64,000 nt of DNA from Schistocephalus solidus (GCA_017591395.1 WEDG01003327.1:1-64000); one strand, 5' to 3'; counted from the first letter of the stretch, positions 42,701-50,769 are shown. Notes: generated by a model not told the origin, from the letters alone. Program-made: numbers and translations.

Positions 42701-43126
42701 CTGCGTAAAAAGCGATTTTTTCATTGCGGTTTACTGTTTTCACACCCCTTCCACATCCTGAAAACCTTTTTCACTTTGGCCATTCTCTAGTCTTCCTGTG
42801 TTGTCTTGCAAGGATCGACCGGAGCCAGGCCCCATGGTGGCCACAGTGAAGAACTATGCATGTATTCCATCGACACTGTACCTTGCCACACACCTTGCCT
42901 GTAAGTTTTGCATTTACCTGAATACGAGGTTCTACGGTTACTGTGTAACAACTGCCTCAAAATTAGGTAAATTTCGGACACCGCTTTAAGTACCCCCTGT
43001 AATACAGGTGGTCTTTCGCTAGACTCCAGAGGAGGAGGAGCAGGAGGAGGTACTTCCCAGAACCAGGTGCAAGACAACCTGTACTACGGGGATATACGTA
43101 TGTACATCTGTTACGTCAGACCTTAA
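18704..43126 (+). CDS. CMTR1: CMTR1, cap-specific mRNA (nucleoside-2'-O-)-methyltransferase 1 (17 exons)
   Basis: The enzyme methylates the 2'-O of the first transcribed nucleotide of capped mRNA (cap-1) in the nucleus, using S-adenosylmethionine. I rebuilt 17 exons with GT-AG junctions in matching phase, totalling 2583 nt and about 860 residues (human protein 835). Order: G-patch at about residues 14-62 ([15 protein letters not shown]); SAM-binding motif [14 protein letters not shown] from 215; catalytic lysine in [10 protein letters not shown] (K191), aspartate in VVMADG (D338), lysine in GHFITKMFD (K378), glutamate in SRPANSER (E415). D-K and K-E spacings of 40 and 37 are as in the human enzyme. 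A guanylyltransferase-like region follows to about 830. The human C-terminal WW domain is not recognisable. The insertion after YFLCKGL is low complexity. Joins 21704/21758 and 28792/28830 are inferred micro-introns; the alternative is frameshifts. A possible polyadenylation signal AATAAA lies at 43520. Confidence 0.93.
18731..19264. other. CMTR1 intron 1, unique part
   Basis: Nothing recognisable apart from intronic sequence. Confidence 0.5.
19265..20610 (+). repeat. 3' tail of a ZF-LINE, sense copy in CMTR1 intron 1
   Basis: It begins just before the stop-codon hairpin CCTCCGGTAAACCACCGGAG (19326-19345) and runs through the whole tail to CGACGGTCGAACTGCC, the same end as in the full-length LINE copies. 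Inside, diverged units of about 280-350 bp each carry a stem GCACGGTGCGCTAAAAGCCG-like junction, a GAGTGGCTGACTGG box and GATGGCTCCTTCTTAA. No pol sequence remains, so it is either a strongly 5'-truncated insertion or an independently mobile tail. Confidence 0.85.
20625..20702 (+). mobile_element. CR1 3' terminus
   Basis: AATAGGGAGCTCAAAGGCTT (20640-20659) and the repeated ACTGAACTGA end match the CR1 3' fragment at 12065-12125. The ZF-LINE tail lies immediately upstream, so one inserted next to or into the other. Confidence 0.65.
20703..21279. other. CMTR1 intron 1, 3' part
   Basis: No feature beyond the branch/pyrimidine tract leading to acceptor TTATAG at 21279. Confidence 0.5.
21280..21318 (+). 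CDS. CMTR1: CMTR1 exon 2
   Basis: It encodes [13 protein letters not shown] between acceptor TTATAG and donor GTACGT, phase 0 at both ends. SKAWKMM aligns with the human residues just before the G-patch. Confidence 0.8.
21406..21704 (+). CDS. CMTR1: CMTR1 exon 3 (G-patch)
   Basis: It starts [18 protein letters not shown] and continues [10 protein letters not shown], a canonical G-patch that binds DEAH helicases such as DHX15. It then runs through an acidic and tryptophan-containing stretch. The frame hits a stop at 21715, so a 53-nt intron (21705-21757, GT...AG) is proposed to reach exon 4 in frame. A frameshift would explain it equally well. Confidence 0.85.
21758..21857 (+). CDS. CMTR1: CMTR1 exon 4
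   Basis: It encodes [14 protein letters not shown] and then [11 protein letters not shown] before donor [15 protein letters not shown] matches the human LLHSVLQCK block. The 5' boundary depends on the inferred micro-intron. Confidence 0.8.
21996..22090 (+). CDS. CMTR1: CMTR1 exon 5
   Basis: It encodes [10 protein letters not shown], then [18 protein letters not shown], equivalent to human ARTRANPYEMIRGVFFLN, and ends in phase 2 within an arginine codon. Confidence 0.9.
22385..22700 (+). repeat. old ZF-LINE tail unit
   Basis: GCGCCAGCCGCCTGC, CACGGTTCGATGCAAATCGTG (stem junction) and GTGGCTTGGCTTGCTGCCAT follow the order of the tail units at 20120-20420 with strong divergence. It lies in a CMTR1 intron. 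Confidence 0.55.
23130..24085 (+). mobile_element. 5'-truncated RTE-type LINE fragment
   Basis: Frames read [20 protein letters not shown] (palm motif C with YADD) at 23262-23321. Next come [40 protein letters not shown] and [40 protein letters not shown] and [20 protein letters not shown] end it. This is an RTE-clade reverse transcriptase from palm to C-terminus. Several frameshifts break it. It belongs to the same family as the minus-strand copy at 13650-17450. Confidence 0.88.
24273..24342 (+). CDS. CMTR1: CMTR1 exon 6 (catalytic lysine)
   Basis: It completes [10 protein letters not shown] and continues [14 protein letters not shown] to donor GTAAGC. The lysine of AMKMAN is the first member of the K-D-K-E tetrad (human K239). 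Confidence 0.93.
24450..24836 (+). CDS. CMTR1: CMTR1 exon 7 (SAM-binding motif)
   Basis: It begins [20 protein letters not shown], the SAM-binding loop, contains [17 protein letters not shown] and ends VVMADG with the catalytic aspartate. A 25-residue acidic insert (about 24530-24605) is absent from the human protein. Donor GTAAGT, phase 0. Confidence 0.95.
24938..25034 (+). CDS. CMTR1: CMTR1 exon 8
   Basis: It encodes [17 protein letters not shown] and [13 protein letters not shown], matching the human FSVEGQENLQEILSK block. It ends in phase 1 at donor GTATGT. Confidence 0.95.
25150..25345 (-). repeat. tRNA-derived SINE, degenerate hammerhead type
   Basis: On the minus strand TGACTCAATGG (25330-25340) fits an A box and GGCATCGAAACCC (25276-25288) a weak B box. 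Downstream are GTTGGGTAAGACGGGCTGA and ACATGGCTATCCCAG, which correspond to the SINE at 61725-61900 (GATTGGGTATGACGGGCTGA, AATGGCCATTCCAG). The hammerhead core is decayed here. Confidence 0.6.
25346..27259. other. CMTR1 intron, unassigned
   Basis: It has a G-rich run at 25909-25928 and chance ORFs on both strands (for example 26053-26454 minus) without recognisable products. Confidence 0.45.
27260..27392 (+). CDS. CMTR1: CMTR1 exon 9 (second catalytic lysine)
   Basis: It encodes [20 protein letters not shown] to [12 protein letters not shown]. The lysine of TKMFD and glutamate of NSER complete the tetrad. Ends in phase 2 at donor GTGCGT. Confidence 0.95.
27393..28634. other. CMTR1 intron, unassigned
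   Basis: AT-rich intronic DNA; no family recognised. Confidence 0.45.
28635..28792 (+). CDS. CMTR1: CMTR1 exon 10
   Basis: YFLCKGL continues the methyltransferase (human YVVCKGL) and is followed by a serine-, lysine- and proline-rich insert. The conserved frame changes between 28792 and 28835, best explained by a 37-nt intron (28793-28829). Confidence 0.85.
28830..29043 (+). CDS. CMTR1: CMTR1 exon 11
   Basis: It encodes [20 protein letters not shown], then [17 protein letters not shown] and [15 protein letters not shown], equivalent to the human NIKLNQLRN and DHEFTDYMIRSNES blocks. The donor is GTGAGT in phase 2. Confidence 0.88.
29044..29734. other. CMTR1 intron, unassigned
   Basis: Pyrimidine-rich intronic DNA with no recognised element. 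Confidence 0.45.
29735..29849 (+). CDS. CMTR1: CMTR1 exon 12
   Basis: It encodes [20 protein letters not shown] then [18 protein letters not shown], matching human [22 protein letters not shown], and ends in phase 0. Confidence 0.93.
29850..30545. other. CMTR1 intron, unassigned
   Basis: No recognised element. Confidence 0.45.
30546..30626 (+). CDS. CMTR1: CMTR1 exon 13
   Basis: It encodes [20 protein letters not shown] and ILSEIGG; IPAVPR corresponds to human IPDQAR. Phase 0 at both ends, donor GTAAGT. A (CAC)n tract begins 20 nt downstream. Confidence 0.85.
30646..30729 (+). repeat. (CAC)n / (ACC)n microsatellite
   Basis: An uninterrupted 84-bp trinucleotide tract of 28 units, 20 nt downstream of a CMTR1 splice donor. 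Its two strands create spurious poly-His and poly-Trp ORFs. Perfect purity suggests recent expansion and likely length polymorphism. Confidence 0.97.
30839..31045 (+). CDS. CMTR1: CMTR1 exon 14 (guanylyltransferase-like region)
   Basis: It encodes [36 protein letters not shown] and [11 protein letters not shown] to donor GTGAGT, aligning with the human DYRCMVSGSEQKFLIG and IYTWDGR region. Phase 0 at both ends. Confidence 0.85.
31046..32520. other. CMTR1 9.4-kb intron, 5' part
   Basis: No clear element. Frames at 31962-32252 are open but unrecognised. Confidence 0.45.
32530..32620 (+). pseudogene. C2H2 finger relic of a ZF-LINE
   Basis: [20 protein letters not shown] matches the finger [20 protein letters not shown] of the intact LINE downstream, with the first cysteine lost. 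It is in plus orientation, opposite to the full-length LINE at 32975, so it is a separate older insertion. Confidence 0.6.
32964..32974 (+). repeat. target-site duplication, left
   Basis: CACTCCTCATC occurs here directly before the LINE 3' end and again at 38775-38785 directly after its 5' end. Confidence 0.85.
32975..34235 (-). repeat. ZF-LINE 3' tail made of diverged repeat units
   Basis: Several units follow each other, each with a CACGGT...ACCGTG-type stem junction, then TTGGAAGGTTGCCAACTGAC, a box GAGTGGCTGACTGG and ATGGCTCCTTCTTAA. The units differ by 10-30 percent by eye. The terminal unit ends GCATACGGTGGAC...GGTCGAACTG. Non-LTR 3' ends guide their own reverse transcription, so the tail is the likely recognition region. 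Confidence 0.8.
34223..34247. repeat. perfect hairpin at the ZF-LINE stop codon
   Basis: AACCTCCGGT and ACCGGAGGTT form a 10-bp perfect stem with a 5-nt loop. In the element sense the ORF terminator TAA (34238-34236) falls at the loop. The hairpin recurs at 19326-19345 and, with one change, at 44748-44767. Confidence 0.9.
34236..35523 (-). pseudogene. ZF-LINE pol, C-terminal part with C2H2 finger array
   Basis: After the thumb ([40 protein letters not shown]) come five finger-like modules: [80 protein letters not shown] and [16 protein letters not shown]. Four have C-x2-C-x12-H-x3-H and the first ends in C instead of [11 protein letters not shown] linkers and Ser/Thr-rich stretches separate them. 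A nonsense codon TAA at 34269-34271 cuts the last finger; the copy at 53931-55420 has leucine there. The fingers probably bind DNA or RNA during integration. Confidence 0.9.
35524..36365 (-). pseudogene. ZF-LINE pol, reverse transcriptase domain
   Basis: Motif [17 protein letters not shown], motif [21 protein letters not shown], motif [12 protein letters not shown] and the following [15 protein letters not shown] mark a complete palm. The frame ends at TAG (35526-35528) where the sister copy has tryptophan in ETWTVYSNQ, a single nonsense change, and then continues in the same frame. Confidence 0.95.
36362..38185 (-). pseudogene. ZF-LINE pol, endonuclease and RT N-terminus
   Basis: The 607-codon frame carries [53 protein letters not shown] and GWTDHRLV, the ordered motifs of an APE-type endonuclease, then the RT fingers ([44 protein letters not shown]). 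The listed start is a GTG inside CAGGTGAGT, so the true start may be upstream or depend on another mechanism. A one-base deletion near 36405 shifts the frame at LLPE, ending it at 36362. Confidence 0.93.
38186..38774 (-). promoter_or_regulatory. ZF-LINE 5' UTR
   Basis: About 590 bp starting GGGTGTAGGGGTACTAGTTA in the element sense. It is shared with 53323-53929, where it is in plus orientation. An internal promoter is expected for a non-LTR element but no box could be assigned. Confidence 0.75.
38775..38785 (+). repeat. target-site duplication, right
   Basis: CACTCCTCATC, identical to 32964-32974. Confidence 0.85.
38930..39500 (+). repeat. diverged ZF-LINE tail copy
   Basis: GTCGTGCTGTGGCGCGCGCA (39278-39297), CATCAGATAACTGACCGGCT and CTGTCTTGACACCGGGCACA follow the tail order of 19610-20460 with many changes and lost blocks. 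It lies in the CMTR1 intron 3' of the full-length LINE, in the opposite orientation. Confidence 0.7.
39501..40080. other. CMTR1 intron, unassigned
   Basis: No recognised element. Confidence 0.45.
40082..40156 (+). repeat. tRNA-like sequence (SINE head or tRNA pseudogene)
   Basis: TAGCTCATATGG (A box, 40085-40096) and GGCGTTTGAATCC (B box, 40127-40139) are tRNA-spaced. CCCTAAGCGGGC follows and a T run (CTTTTTG) lies about 25 nt later as a possible Pol III stop. The acceptor stem does not pair convincingly. Confidence 0.5.
40420..40551 (+). CDS. CMTR1: CMTR1 exon 15
   Basis: It encodes [20 protein letters not shown] then [17 protein letters not shown], aligning with human WIKLDLKTELPRDTLLSVEI. 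Phase 0. The preceding intron is 9.4 kb and contains the antisense ZF-LINE. Confidence 0.85.
40552..42195. other. CMTR1 intron, unassigned
   Basis: Short chance ORFs on both strands; no recognised element. Confidence 0.45.
42196..42281 (+). CDS. CMTR1: CMTR1 exon 16
   Basis: It encodes [20 protein letters not shown] and LRSLSYRQ, matching human [23 protein letters not shown], and ends in phase 2 at donor GTAAGA. Confidence 0.88.
42500..42613 (+). CDS. CMTR1: CMTR1 exon 17
   Basis: It encodes [20 protein letters not shown] to [10 protein letters not shown]. It ends in phase 2 at donor GTATGC. Confidence 0.85.
42791..42900 (+). CDS. CMTR1: CMTR1 exon 18
   Basis: It encodes [20 protein letters not shown] and [16 protein letters not shown], aligned with human YTGRDDRHFVPMGLYIVRT. 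Acceptor CTCTAG at 42790 keeps the phase, while the nearer TTGCAAG would not. (Counting the two inferred micro-introns, this and the next exon bring the model to 19 coding segments, or 17 if those joins are frameshifts.). Confidence 0.8.
43008..43126 (+). CDS. CMTR1: CMTR1 terminal exon
   Basis: After acceptor ATACAG it encodes a glycine-rich stretch ([18 protein letters not shown]) and ends [14 protein letters not shown] and TAA. It is not similar to the human WW domain. If the previous donor is skipped, translation instead ends at a stop at 42987, so the C-terminus is uncertain. Confidence 0.55.
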
Positions 43127-43239
43127 GGGAGACAAAACATGTTATCAGACAAGTAACGAGTCTGTTTAGTGTCGGTGCGAAAAATATACTTGTAAGCCTC
43201 GTTGGAGATCCGGGCAAAGTGCTTGGTCCTCCACAGCGC

Positions 43240-43440
43240 TGAACCACTTCTCCACTTCTACATCCTATTTTCCCACTTTAATCAATCTGACGTCTGTTTA
43301 GCTATCATGAAACCTAGAAACGTGCTTTGGAGGCTTACTAACTTGCGGACATGAAAGAGAAGTTGAAATGGCCCCCTTTTAATATGGCCCTGTATTAATG
43401 AAGCGTCGGTTGAGGGATCAGTTAGTGTGCGGTAGGCAAT
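43240..43440 (+). repeat. decayed ZF-LINE tail fragment downstream of CMTR1
   Basis: AATCTGACGTCTGTTTAGCTATCATG, spelled across 43276-43301, and the following CTTTGGAGGCTTACTAACTT and TTTTAATATGGCCCTGTATT track the tail junction and CTCCTTCTTAATGTGGCCTTT block. Confidence 0.45.
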
Positions 43441-43887
43441 GAATAGTCAGTAGATTTTTGTTCAGGTACTATGTCCAAGCTCACCTTCCGTCAATTTGAA
43501 ACACTTATACCAATGGTATAATAAATAGGCGAGGAAAGTAGAAGTCGATTCTTCACAGGTAAACACTGCTCAAACGCAGGATAGTGGTGAATCTCGTGGT
43601 TGGGCGGACAAACTATTTTTATTACAGCATGTTTCAACGGTGCGTCTTACAAATATGCTCTCTTACTCTAAGTTCCCTGGATTGAACTGAAGAGCAGTAA
43701 GACTGGTCAGTTTTACTACTTTAATCGGAACTCCAACGTCTCAACCTACACTCTTCCTCAGGAGGCGATATTGCCTTACGGGTGAGTTGCTCTTCTTTCA
43801 TGTGCCCGCCTGTACTTTTTCCCTTTGACATGTCGACGGCATGCAGGTGCGGTCGACGGCGATGAGAAGGACACCCACACGCACGAC

Positions 43888-45060
43888 AGTTAGACCGTCG
43901 TAATCCGACGATGTCCACCGTATGATCCACAGAACGGTAGTGCAGTGACGGTGACATGTGCGTGGATTAGTTTTAAGTGATAGTAGTCTTGCAATGCACC
44001 TACCGCACTCCCTCCTCCTCCCCCACCTATGCCCGGTGTCAAGACAGAGCCAAGAAGACCAGAGGCGGGAGAGGGCGCAGGTGTCTGGCGCTGCCGGAGC
44101 CAACCCTGGGCGTGCCACCACACCTGGTACGGATCTCACGGATTGGGAGTATCATAAAAGCTACATTAAGAAGGAGCCATTGCAGCCTGACTCTCAGTCC
44201 GCCAGTGAGCCACTCCACACAAAACACACACTGGGCTGACCATGTGGTCCGAGTTATCCCGTCAGTTGGCAACCTTCCAATCAATGGCTTTTAGCGCACC
44301 GTGATAGTTTCAAGCGCGTCTGATTGTTTATAGTGAGGAAAAAATGCGCTTAGCCGTCGACCTTAACTTCTCCTCCACCCACACAAGCAAACCACCGTCA
44401 GAGCCGGTCAGTTGTCTGATGTGAAAGTGGGCGCATTGGCTGACGGGTCGGTGTACCCGTCATCGCGCGCCATGGTATGACCTGGCCCCCATTTCGCACA
44501 CATCAGAATTCACTAAAGCAGGGGATATGGAGGAGCCATCACCGTCTGACTCCCAGTCCACTGGTCAGCCACTGGACACACACAGAACACGCTGGGCCGA
44601 GGACGTGGTCTCGTGTAAGCGTCAGATTGGCAGACTTCCCAGCCACGGTTTATAGGAAACCTTGGGATTTTCAGGTACTTGATGATGATGATGATGAGGG
44701 AGTTGTCTATGTATTGGTGTAGGTAGTGTGCGGTGATATGGCTTAGCCTCCGGTGGTTTACCGCAGGTTGTCATGAATGCGCATGTGACCAAATAGGCCT
44801 ATGTGATGAGTGAATGCGCGAAGACAGTGAGGGCAGTGGAGACGGCGATCTCTTCTGTGTTTTTCTGCTCTAGGCACTGGTTCACCAGTCTCTGTACGAT
44901 GGATTCGCAAGTGACCGACCAGGCCGATGTGTGAGGTGAATTTGCGGTCGTAATGAGGACAGTTTAGGAGAGAGTCCCCATCGCTGATGGCGGTGGTGGA
45001 GTGGGGGGGTAACAGGTGATGAGTATTTGGATGTGGTCTCACACACAATATTTTTACCAT
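43888..45060 (-). mobile_element. 5'-truncated ZF-LINE copy
   Basis: The tail (43888-44745) begins with the inverse of CGGTCGAACTG-type end, the stop hairpin is at 44748-44767 with one mismatch, and two fingers of pol are readable above it. The 5' part, including RT, is missing. Confidence 0.85.
44770..45060 (-). pseudogene. ZF-LINE finger remnant
   Basis: LLNCPHYDRKFTSHIGLVGH (second zinc cysteine changed to tyrosine) and LHCPHCLRAFTHHIGLFGHM precede MRIHDNLR and the stop in the hairpin. Two of the five fingers are kept; the fingers between them and the end appear deleted. Confidence 0.85.
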
Positions 45061-45320
45061 CGACTTCGATGCTGGCCACTGTGTGCTCTATAGCGTGCTG
45101 GTTCAGGGATGCTGACTTATGCGTGATTTATTGAAGAGTGGTATGCTCGGTGTCGTAACCAAGTCATGAAAACCGAAGGAGGGAGAGGGCGCAGGGGGTT
45201 GGCTCCGCTTGAGCCTGCGCTTGTATGTGCTACCACACCTCCCATTGAGTGATGGGTGCGCATCGGTGCATTAGAATTTGTTGATTGCGTGTTGCAGTGG
45301 GTCTGAATGCAACTCTACGT
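45061..45320 (-). repeat. older ZF-LINE tail unit
   Basis: GACTTCGATGCTGGCCACTG, GGTGCATTAGAATTTGTTGA and GGAGGGAGAGGGCGCAGGGG keep the order of a terminal tail unit in minus orientation, next to the younger copy. Confidence 0.5.
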
Positions 45321-45639
45321 TCGGCTTCTGGTGAGGACCTGATAGCTCCTTCGTTAGAGCTTTGGTTATAGTGATGCCTTGTACCTGCTGTTGTGGGGTT
45401 TTAACCCCGCCGAGACCGTTGAGTTCATAAGTCAGACTATTTATGCAGATATGCCAAAAAACACAGATTTATATCTGTAATAATTGAGTGCCAAAAATTG
45501 GATACCTCCCCTTTTGTCCGGGAAGCAAGCAAGCACCCCAATGAGTCAATCCTCCCAGTTCGCCAACTGTTAATGGAGGTGGCGATTTCAGTCCTCTTCG
45601 CGGGAGAAGGAGGTACTTTCAAACAACAAGAGCAGCAAG

Positions 45640-46350
45640 GTATATTATCTGGTATATCCTACATGGCCTCCACATAAGTCCACGCTGTAGATGCGCGAGA
45701 CCAAAACGGGGTCGAATTGGATCACGGTATGCGTCGGCGCGAGCCCATAATTACTCTCATATATGGGAGGAACGTGGTGAAGCGCCCTAAACGTAGACCC
45801 TCACGCTGGGTCAGTCACTGTGCCAAATCCCTACGCTCATTGGTTAACAGGCTTGAACATTCTCGATTGGTGCATCGTCGATGGAGGAGAGCCAGAGTGG
45901 GGACGACACTGGGGAATCCGTTCTCAGGGCACATCTTCGCTTTCCTCACTGTTATAAATCTGATGTGCTACGAGGCATGGCTTGGGAGGCAGCCAATGAA
46001 CTTGGTAACTCAGGTCCTCCCAGGGTGGATAGTCAGCCAACAATGGTTGCTTACCGTGGCCTCTTTGACACTATCACATAGATGATACAAAATTGCCCGC
46101 CCCACAAAAGCCTGGTAGATGATCCGATGATCAGGTCGTGTATGGCACGTGTAGACGTAACATGTAGCTTTTCCACTCATTTCGCCCACTTCTGCCTTCG
46201 GTCGGCTTGGCTGTATCTTTCCCTTGGAGCCTGGAGGGTGGGGGAGGGGAGAGAGTACGATGAATGCTGCTCAAGTTTTCAAACTAATTCGCACGCAAGT
46301 TACTGCCCTGCGCCCATTCCGTGTGCACGCGGTGGACTTCGCGGCTCGCT
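45640..46350 (+). repeat. old ZF-LINE tail copy
   Basis: GGCATGGCTTGGGAGGCAGC (45973-45992), TATCACATAGATGATAC and the end ACGCAAGTTACTGCCCTGCG then GCACGCGGTGGACTTCGCGG follow the tail order; divergence is high. Confidence 0.55.
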
Positions 46351-47420
46351 TCAATCGAACTTTCTATTCACCGTGGCATATCCTGCTCTTTTGGCCTAAA
46401 ATCGTCACCGTGTCATAAGCCAATTTCTGCTGTCCCGCACTTTAGACGGGTTAGCTCACGTCCAGATCTAAAGGTGAACAGCTTCAGTTTGGTTCTAATT
46501 CTCGCGGTAGAGCTGCTTGAGCTTGCCATCTTCATTGGCGCAAATCGTAGCGCACGGAAGCACATCCTCGTCGTCAGTTGGATCAACTATAATTCTATTC
46601 TTAGCAAATAGGCGTTGAATACGTACGGTGATCTAGCAGTCAAACCGGTATTTTAAGCCTCCTCATTTTGGAAGCGACTTACGTTGAAGACCGCGCCCTG
46701 TGTGTTTTGTTGGGCATGGATCCTGCATTTAGCACGAGCAGAGAAGGCGGAGGGATAAAAGGGTTATTCTGGGAAAACATGCCCGTCTAGAGGTTGTCCT
46801 ACTTGATTAACCGTTACCGTCTGTTCAGCTGCCTCTGTCATTTCAGTTCTGCCTTCTTTTTCAGCGAAGCCAAATTTTTCAAAGTGCCCTGGACGCGCGC
46901 GTCTCCGGCCGAGTTCGATGCTGTACAGTTGGCTCAGGAGGTGCTTCATTCAGATTTTTAAATTTTCCCCCATGGTTGCCCTACGAGAACGCTAGTTCCC
47001 ACGTGCTATTTTCCAAAATAAATTTACACTGTACTTATTTAACTTGGAGGACTGAACACGGACCTACCCTTTGGCCTTGGAGCTCCCAGATAATATCACC
47101 GCCACGACAACAAGTACCAAACCGTTGGCGACATCTAGAAGTGAAAGTTATTGACCTCGTCTGATTTATTTTTCATAATCAGCCACAAGTAACCCAGTAG
47201 TAAGCATTGAGGCTCCCCACTGTCGCACGATGTGAGCTCAACCTGAATTCGTGTATAGTATATCTGCTCCACTCTCTCGCTCTCGTCTCTGTCTGCTTTC
47301 CAAAACAGGATAAAGTCAAGACGACAGGTGGTGAACATGGGCGCAGTAGCCGTCTAATCGAATCAGCAGTAACTCATTCCAGACATGACGGACACGAGTC
47401 CTAAACGTGCGTTCTAGTGG
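46351..47420. other. unassigned intergenic DNA
   Basis: No recognised gene or element. Confidence 0.45.
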
Positions 47421-47424
47421 TTAA

Positions 47425-47640
47425 CCACCAAACCACCGATTATTCATACGCGGTCTCGCGCTATGTTAGCTACTATCGGAAATATTCTAAGGTGCGCTTT
47501 TATGACGCTCACCTGGTTGTGGAATCGAATACGAGTTTGACCGACGTAAGGGTAACTGTCCACCGTAAACAACTCAGAACTGGCCATTCCAGTCTCCTTT
47601 GTCTTTGTCACCAATACTCTAGCGTTGGTTTTCCCCCACT
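47425..47640 (+). repeat. degenerate hammerhead-type SINE
   Basis: GAACTGGCCATTCCAGTCTC (47577-47596) followed by TTTGTCTTTGTCACC matches the 3' part of the SINE at 61850-61890. The core upstream (CTGATGA) is not preserved. Confidence 0.5.
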
Positions 47641-47649
47641 GGATGGTTG

Positions 47650-50600
47650 TTCATGAGCTCTTCTGTTCCACCTGATTAATACTCTGTGAAAATTTCCATT
47701 GGCGAAGTGGAGACCGTTTTCTTTCTTCTCCAGCTCAAGGTTGTGAGGTTGTACCTTATCCGAGTCTGTTGTGCTCCTTGCTTCGGGAAACATATTGACA
47801 TCCCGAGTATAATAATTCAGTATATCTATGACCTTCATTTACCCTCTCCCTAACTGCCTCTCTGACCATTAAGTGGAAGTGCCTCCAGAGGGTGAACCCA
47901 TGGCAATCGCGTTCAGTGAATTGAAAATGCTCATTGAATGGGCAGCCGATTAATAAGACGTCCAGCGCATCTATCGCTGTTCGCGCATCCTTCCTCGTGT
48001 CTTCAATAGGTTTATGAAGTTAATCAATATTGTCCTTACTGGACACTCATGAACAGTAATGATGCATCTGAAGTAAATGTTCCTCAACTGTGGCACTTTG
48101 AGCCTTCTCTGCTGAACGAAGCCTAAAAAGTACCTTAGTGAAAAGTTGGGTCGGAATCGGCCTCAATTTTCAGGCTAGCTACTGTGGTTGAATGGCTCAC
48201 CTATTGTATCGCTACCAGTGCTGACAGGAAAGTTTTCGTAAAAATTACTACTTTGGTATATACTTGCCCAGACGACTGTGATACTCAAAGTATCTTGCTG
48301 TAAATCCAATGAAACTCTGCCACAGATTTCGTTACAGTTTCTTCTTTCTATTCGATCGCTCAAATTTAACATCGTCTGCCAGAATAGCTTCAGTATTTGT
48401 AGTGCGTAGCTTTATCTATTAGTGTTGCACCGATACATATGTCTGCTTTTGTAATGAAAGACGCCAAAATTTCAATCACGAGTGTGTCTATGTGAAGTAA
48501 TTTTTGAGGAAGCACAATAGCCGGACCCACTGAGAACATGGCAAGCAAGGTTTTACGGAAACCGTAGTAAAAGGGGTTTTATGGGTTGGGCAGAACGAGG
48601 AAACAGAAAAGTTATCCCATTGGGGTGCAGGACAAGGGGATCGGTCTCCCCGATCGGTGTAAGGGAAAACAAACCTGAACCGACGTCAAGCAGATATAAA
48701 TTGGAACGCGGGTGACTGAAGGGAGGAAGGTTCAACGCGTAAAAATGAAATCAGGGGCGAAAGAATCTGGAGCCAATGTTCTCAGTGGGTCCGGCTATTG
48801 TGCGTCCACCGTAATTTACCCTGTTTATACTGTTGTAAGGATTGATGGTGATTTTCTGCCAAAGCTTGTTAACCTGCCCGTTTTCCTCAGTGCCTCGATC
48901 CGTCAAATTTAGCCCCACCTATTTAGTATGCTTCTGAGGCGTGGTTTTTTTGATGCATTTTAGAGACCAATGCATGCTCCGAACGTTAGCGTTGCGTGTG
49001 CTCATTCTGGAAAGACTCACAGGCTTTGTTAGTACCGTCTTCCTTTGGCGAGCTCATCCATAATGTACTCTGGGTCCAACTTCTCCGGACTGTTTCATCA
49101 CTACTGTTGTCAAGGCATAAAGAATTCTATTAGGTAGTTACGGATTAACCACAGTCCCAGCTGCGTCTTCTAGGACTCTAGCTTTTTTAACAAAAAACCT
49201 CATTAGTACTCTGAGCTTTGGTTATGCATTTCGAGGAAACAAGACTCGCAATGTCTATTGTAGTTTCCAGGCCGTTGCACGAGAAGATTGGATGGCGGTC
49301 GATATTTTGACTGGACAAGGCATAAAACGATCATATGATCCGTCACCCCTGGTGCGTCAGAAGAGGAAGGCTTTGTTACCACTCAGCTCCGTACCATAAA
49401 TTAAAATTATTAATAACTAATATTAAAAATTAATATGATAAAAATTAAATAAAATTACGGCCGGTGACCAATCTCATGAACTGTTAACCCCAGTTCCGAA
49501 ATGTGTTTTCGACTAGGTAGGACTGAAGTGGATGCGTACTAACAAGCCATCATCGCATATGATTTAACGCGGAGCGATGAATGTGGGTGCCGTAGGCATG
49601 GCGACTGCGTCCCCTAAATACTGCGTGCTTAGTGCCCCCGTCAATCTTAAATACCACAGACTATGACGATGAGTTCGAGTGAGAATCCGAAATGTCAGGC
49701 CAGTAAACCTCTTATTCTAGCGATTGCGTCCTATTCTTCTGCACTCGCTTCATGGAACTCGCTTATTCGTTTCTACCGGTTGTGATATTTATTATCATGC
49801 GGTATAATCCCAAGATAATCCATGATATCGGCTTTGGAATACACATCCTTTCAGCCGTCGTCATCGAAAGCCTACTCAAATTTTCCATTGATTCTCGCTG
49901 TCCTGAGAATTTCAAAGTTTTTTTTTATAGAAAGCGTACATATAATTATTGTTTCTTTTTTTCTGTTTGTAGCCAATGAGATCTTAAAATAGTATTCTCA
50001 AAGATAGGTATCTTTCTGTTTTTTTAAAGTACAATTTCCATCCTAAGCATCTGTCCGCCTTTTAATGTTAAAGGCCCAGACATGTATTCGCCGATTTTTC
50101 TGCTGCCGCATGGTAAAGCTGCGAGTAGTTCGGCGGCTACTCAGTGGGTCTCCCAGCGTTCTCTGTGCAGTTTTTGGTACATGAACTCCAGAGAATAATC
50201 AAGGCAGACATTTCTGAAATGATTAAGTGAGGGACATGGATTTAAGTGGCCGGGACATTAATTTTTTAGGGACAGGCTCGAAATTTCTCCGAGAATTTTA
50301 GTCGGAGACAATCAGCTACCGTGGACTGTCTAGGTGATCCCCATTCTACCTCATGTGTATACATGAGGTATTTTGAGCTTTTTGAAGTTTCGCTTATAAT
50401 AAGCTATATTGATCATAGTTTTGGTCCTGTTACGACCACAACCTCCCTGATGTTGAAGAGAGCTCTAGCGTTGACTGCGAAGGCACTATACTGCAAGTGG
50501 GAGGCCAAACAAGTGGACAGGCTAATCCAGCTACATACATCTCGCCAGCTAACTAGGGGAAGAAGCAGCTCTCAACCAGGGAGATGGGATTCCCATTGCT

Positions 50601-50765
50601 GAGCATAGTAGTATGCGGAAGAACAGGATAGCATTATTAAATGGCACAGCCAGCTAGCATTCCCTGGTCCAGCAAACATTTATAATATTTTATTTTGCTG
50701 TTCTGGCAACCAAACGTCATCTAAGTTGATTTTTAAATGCCTTCCACAGGTTTTCACACGAGCGT
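47650..50765. other. unassigned intergenic DNA
   Basis: AT-rich in places (49400-49460). No gene, RNA or recognised repeat; frames at 49752-49979 and 50321-50602 show no family resemblance. Confidence 0.45.
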
Positions 50766-50769
50766 CCAG

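Noticed and set aside
42791..42987. Termination of CMTR1 by reading through the donor at 42901
   Set aside because: The donor GTAAGT is strong and a phase-matched acceptor follows at 43007; kept only as an alternative.
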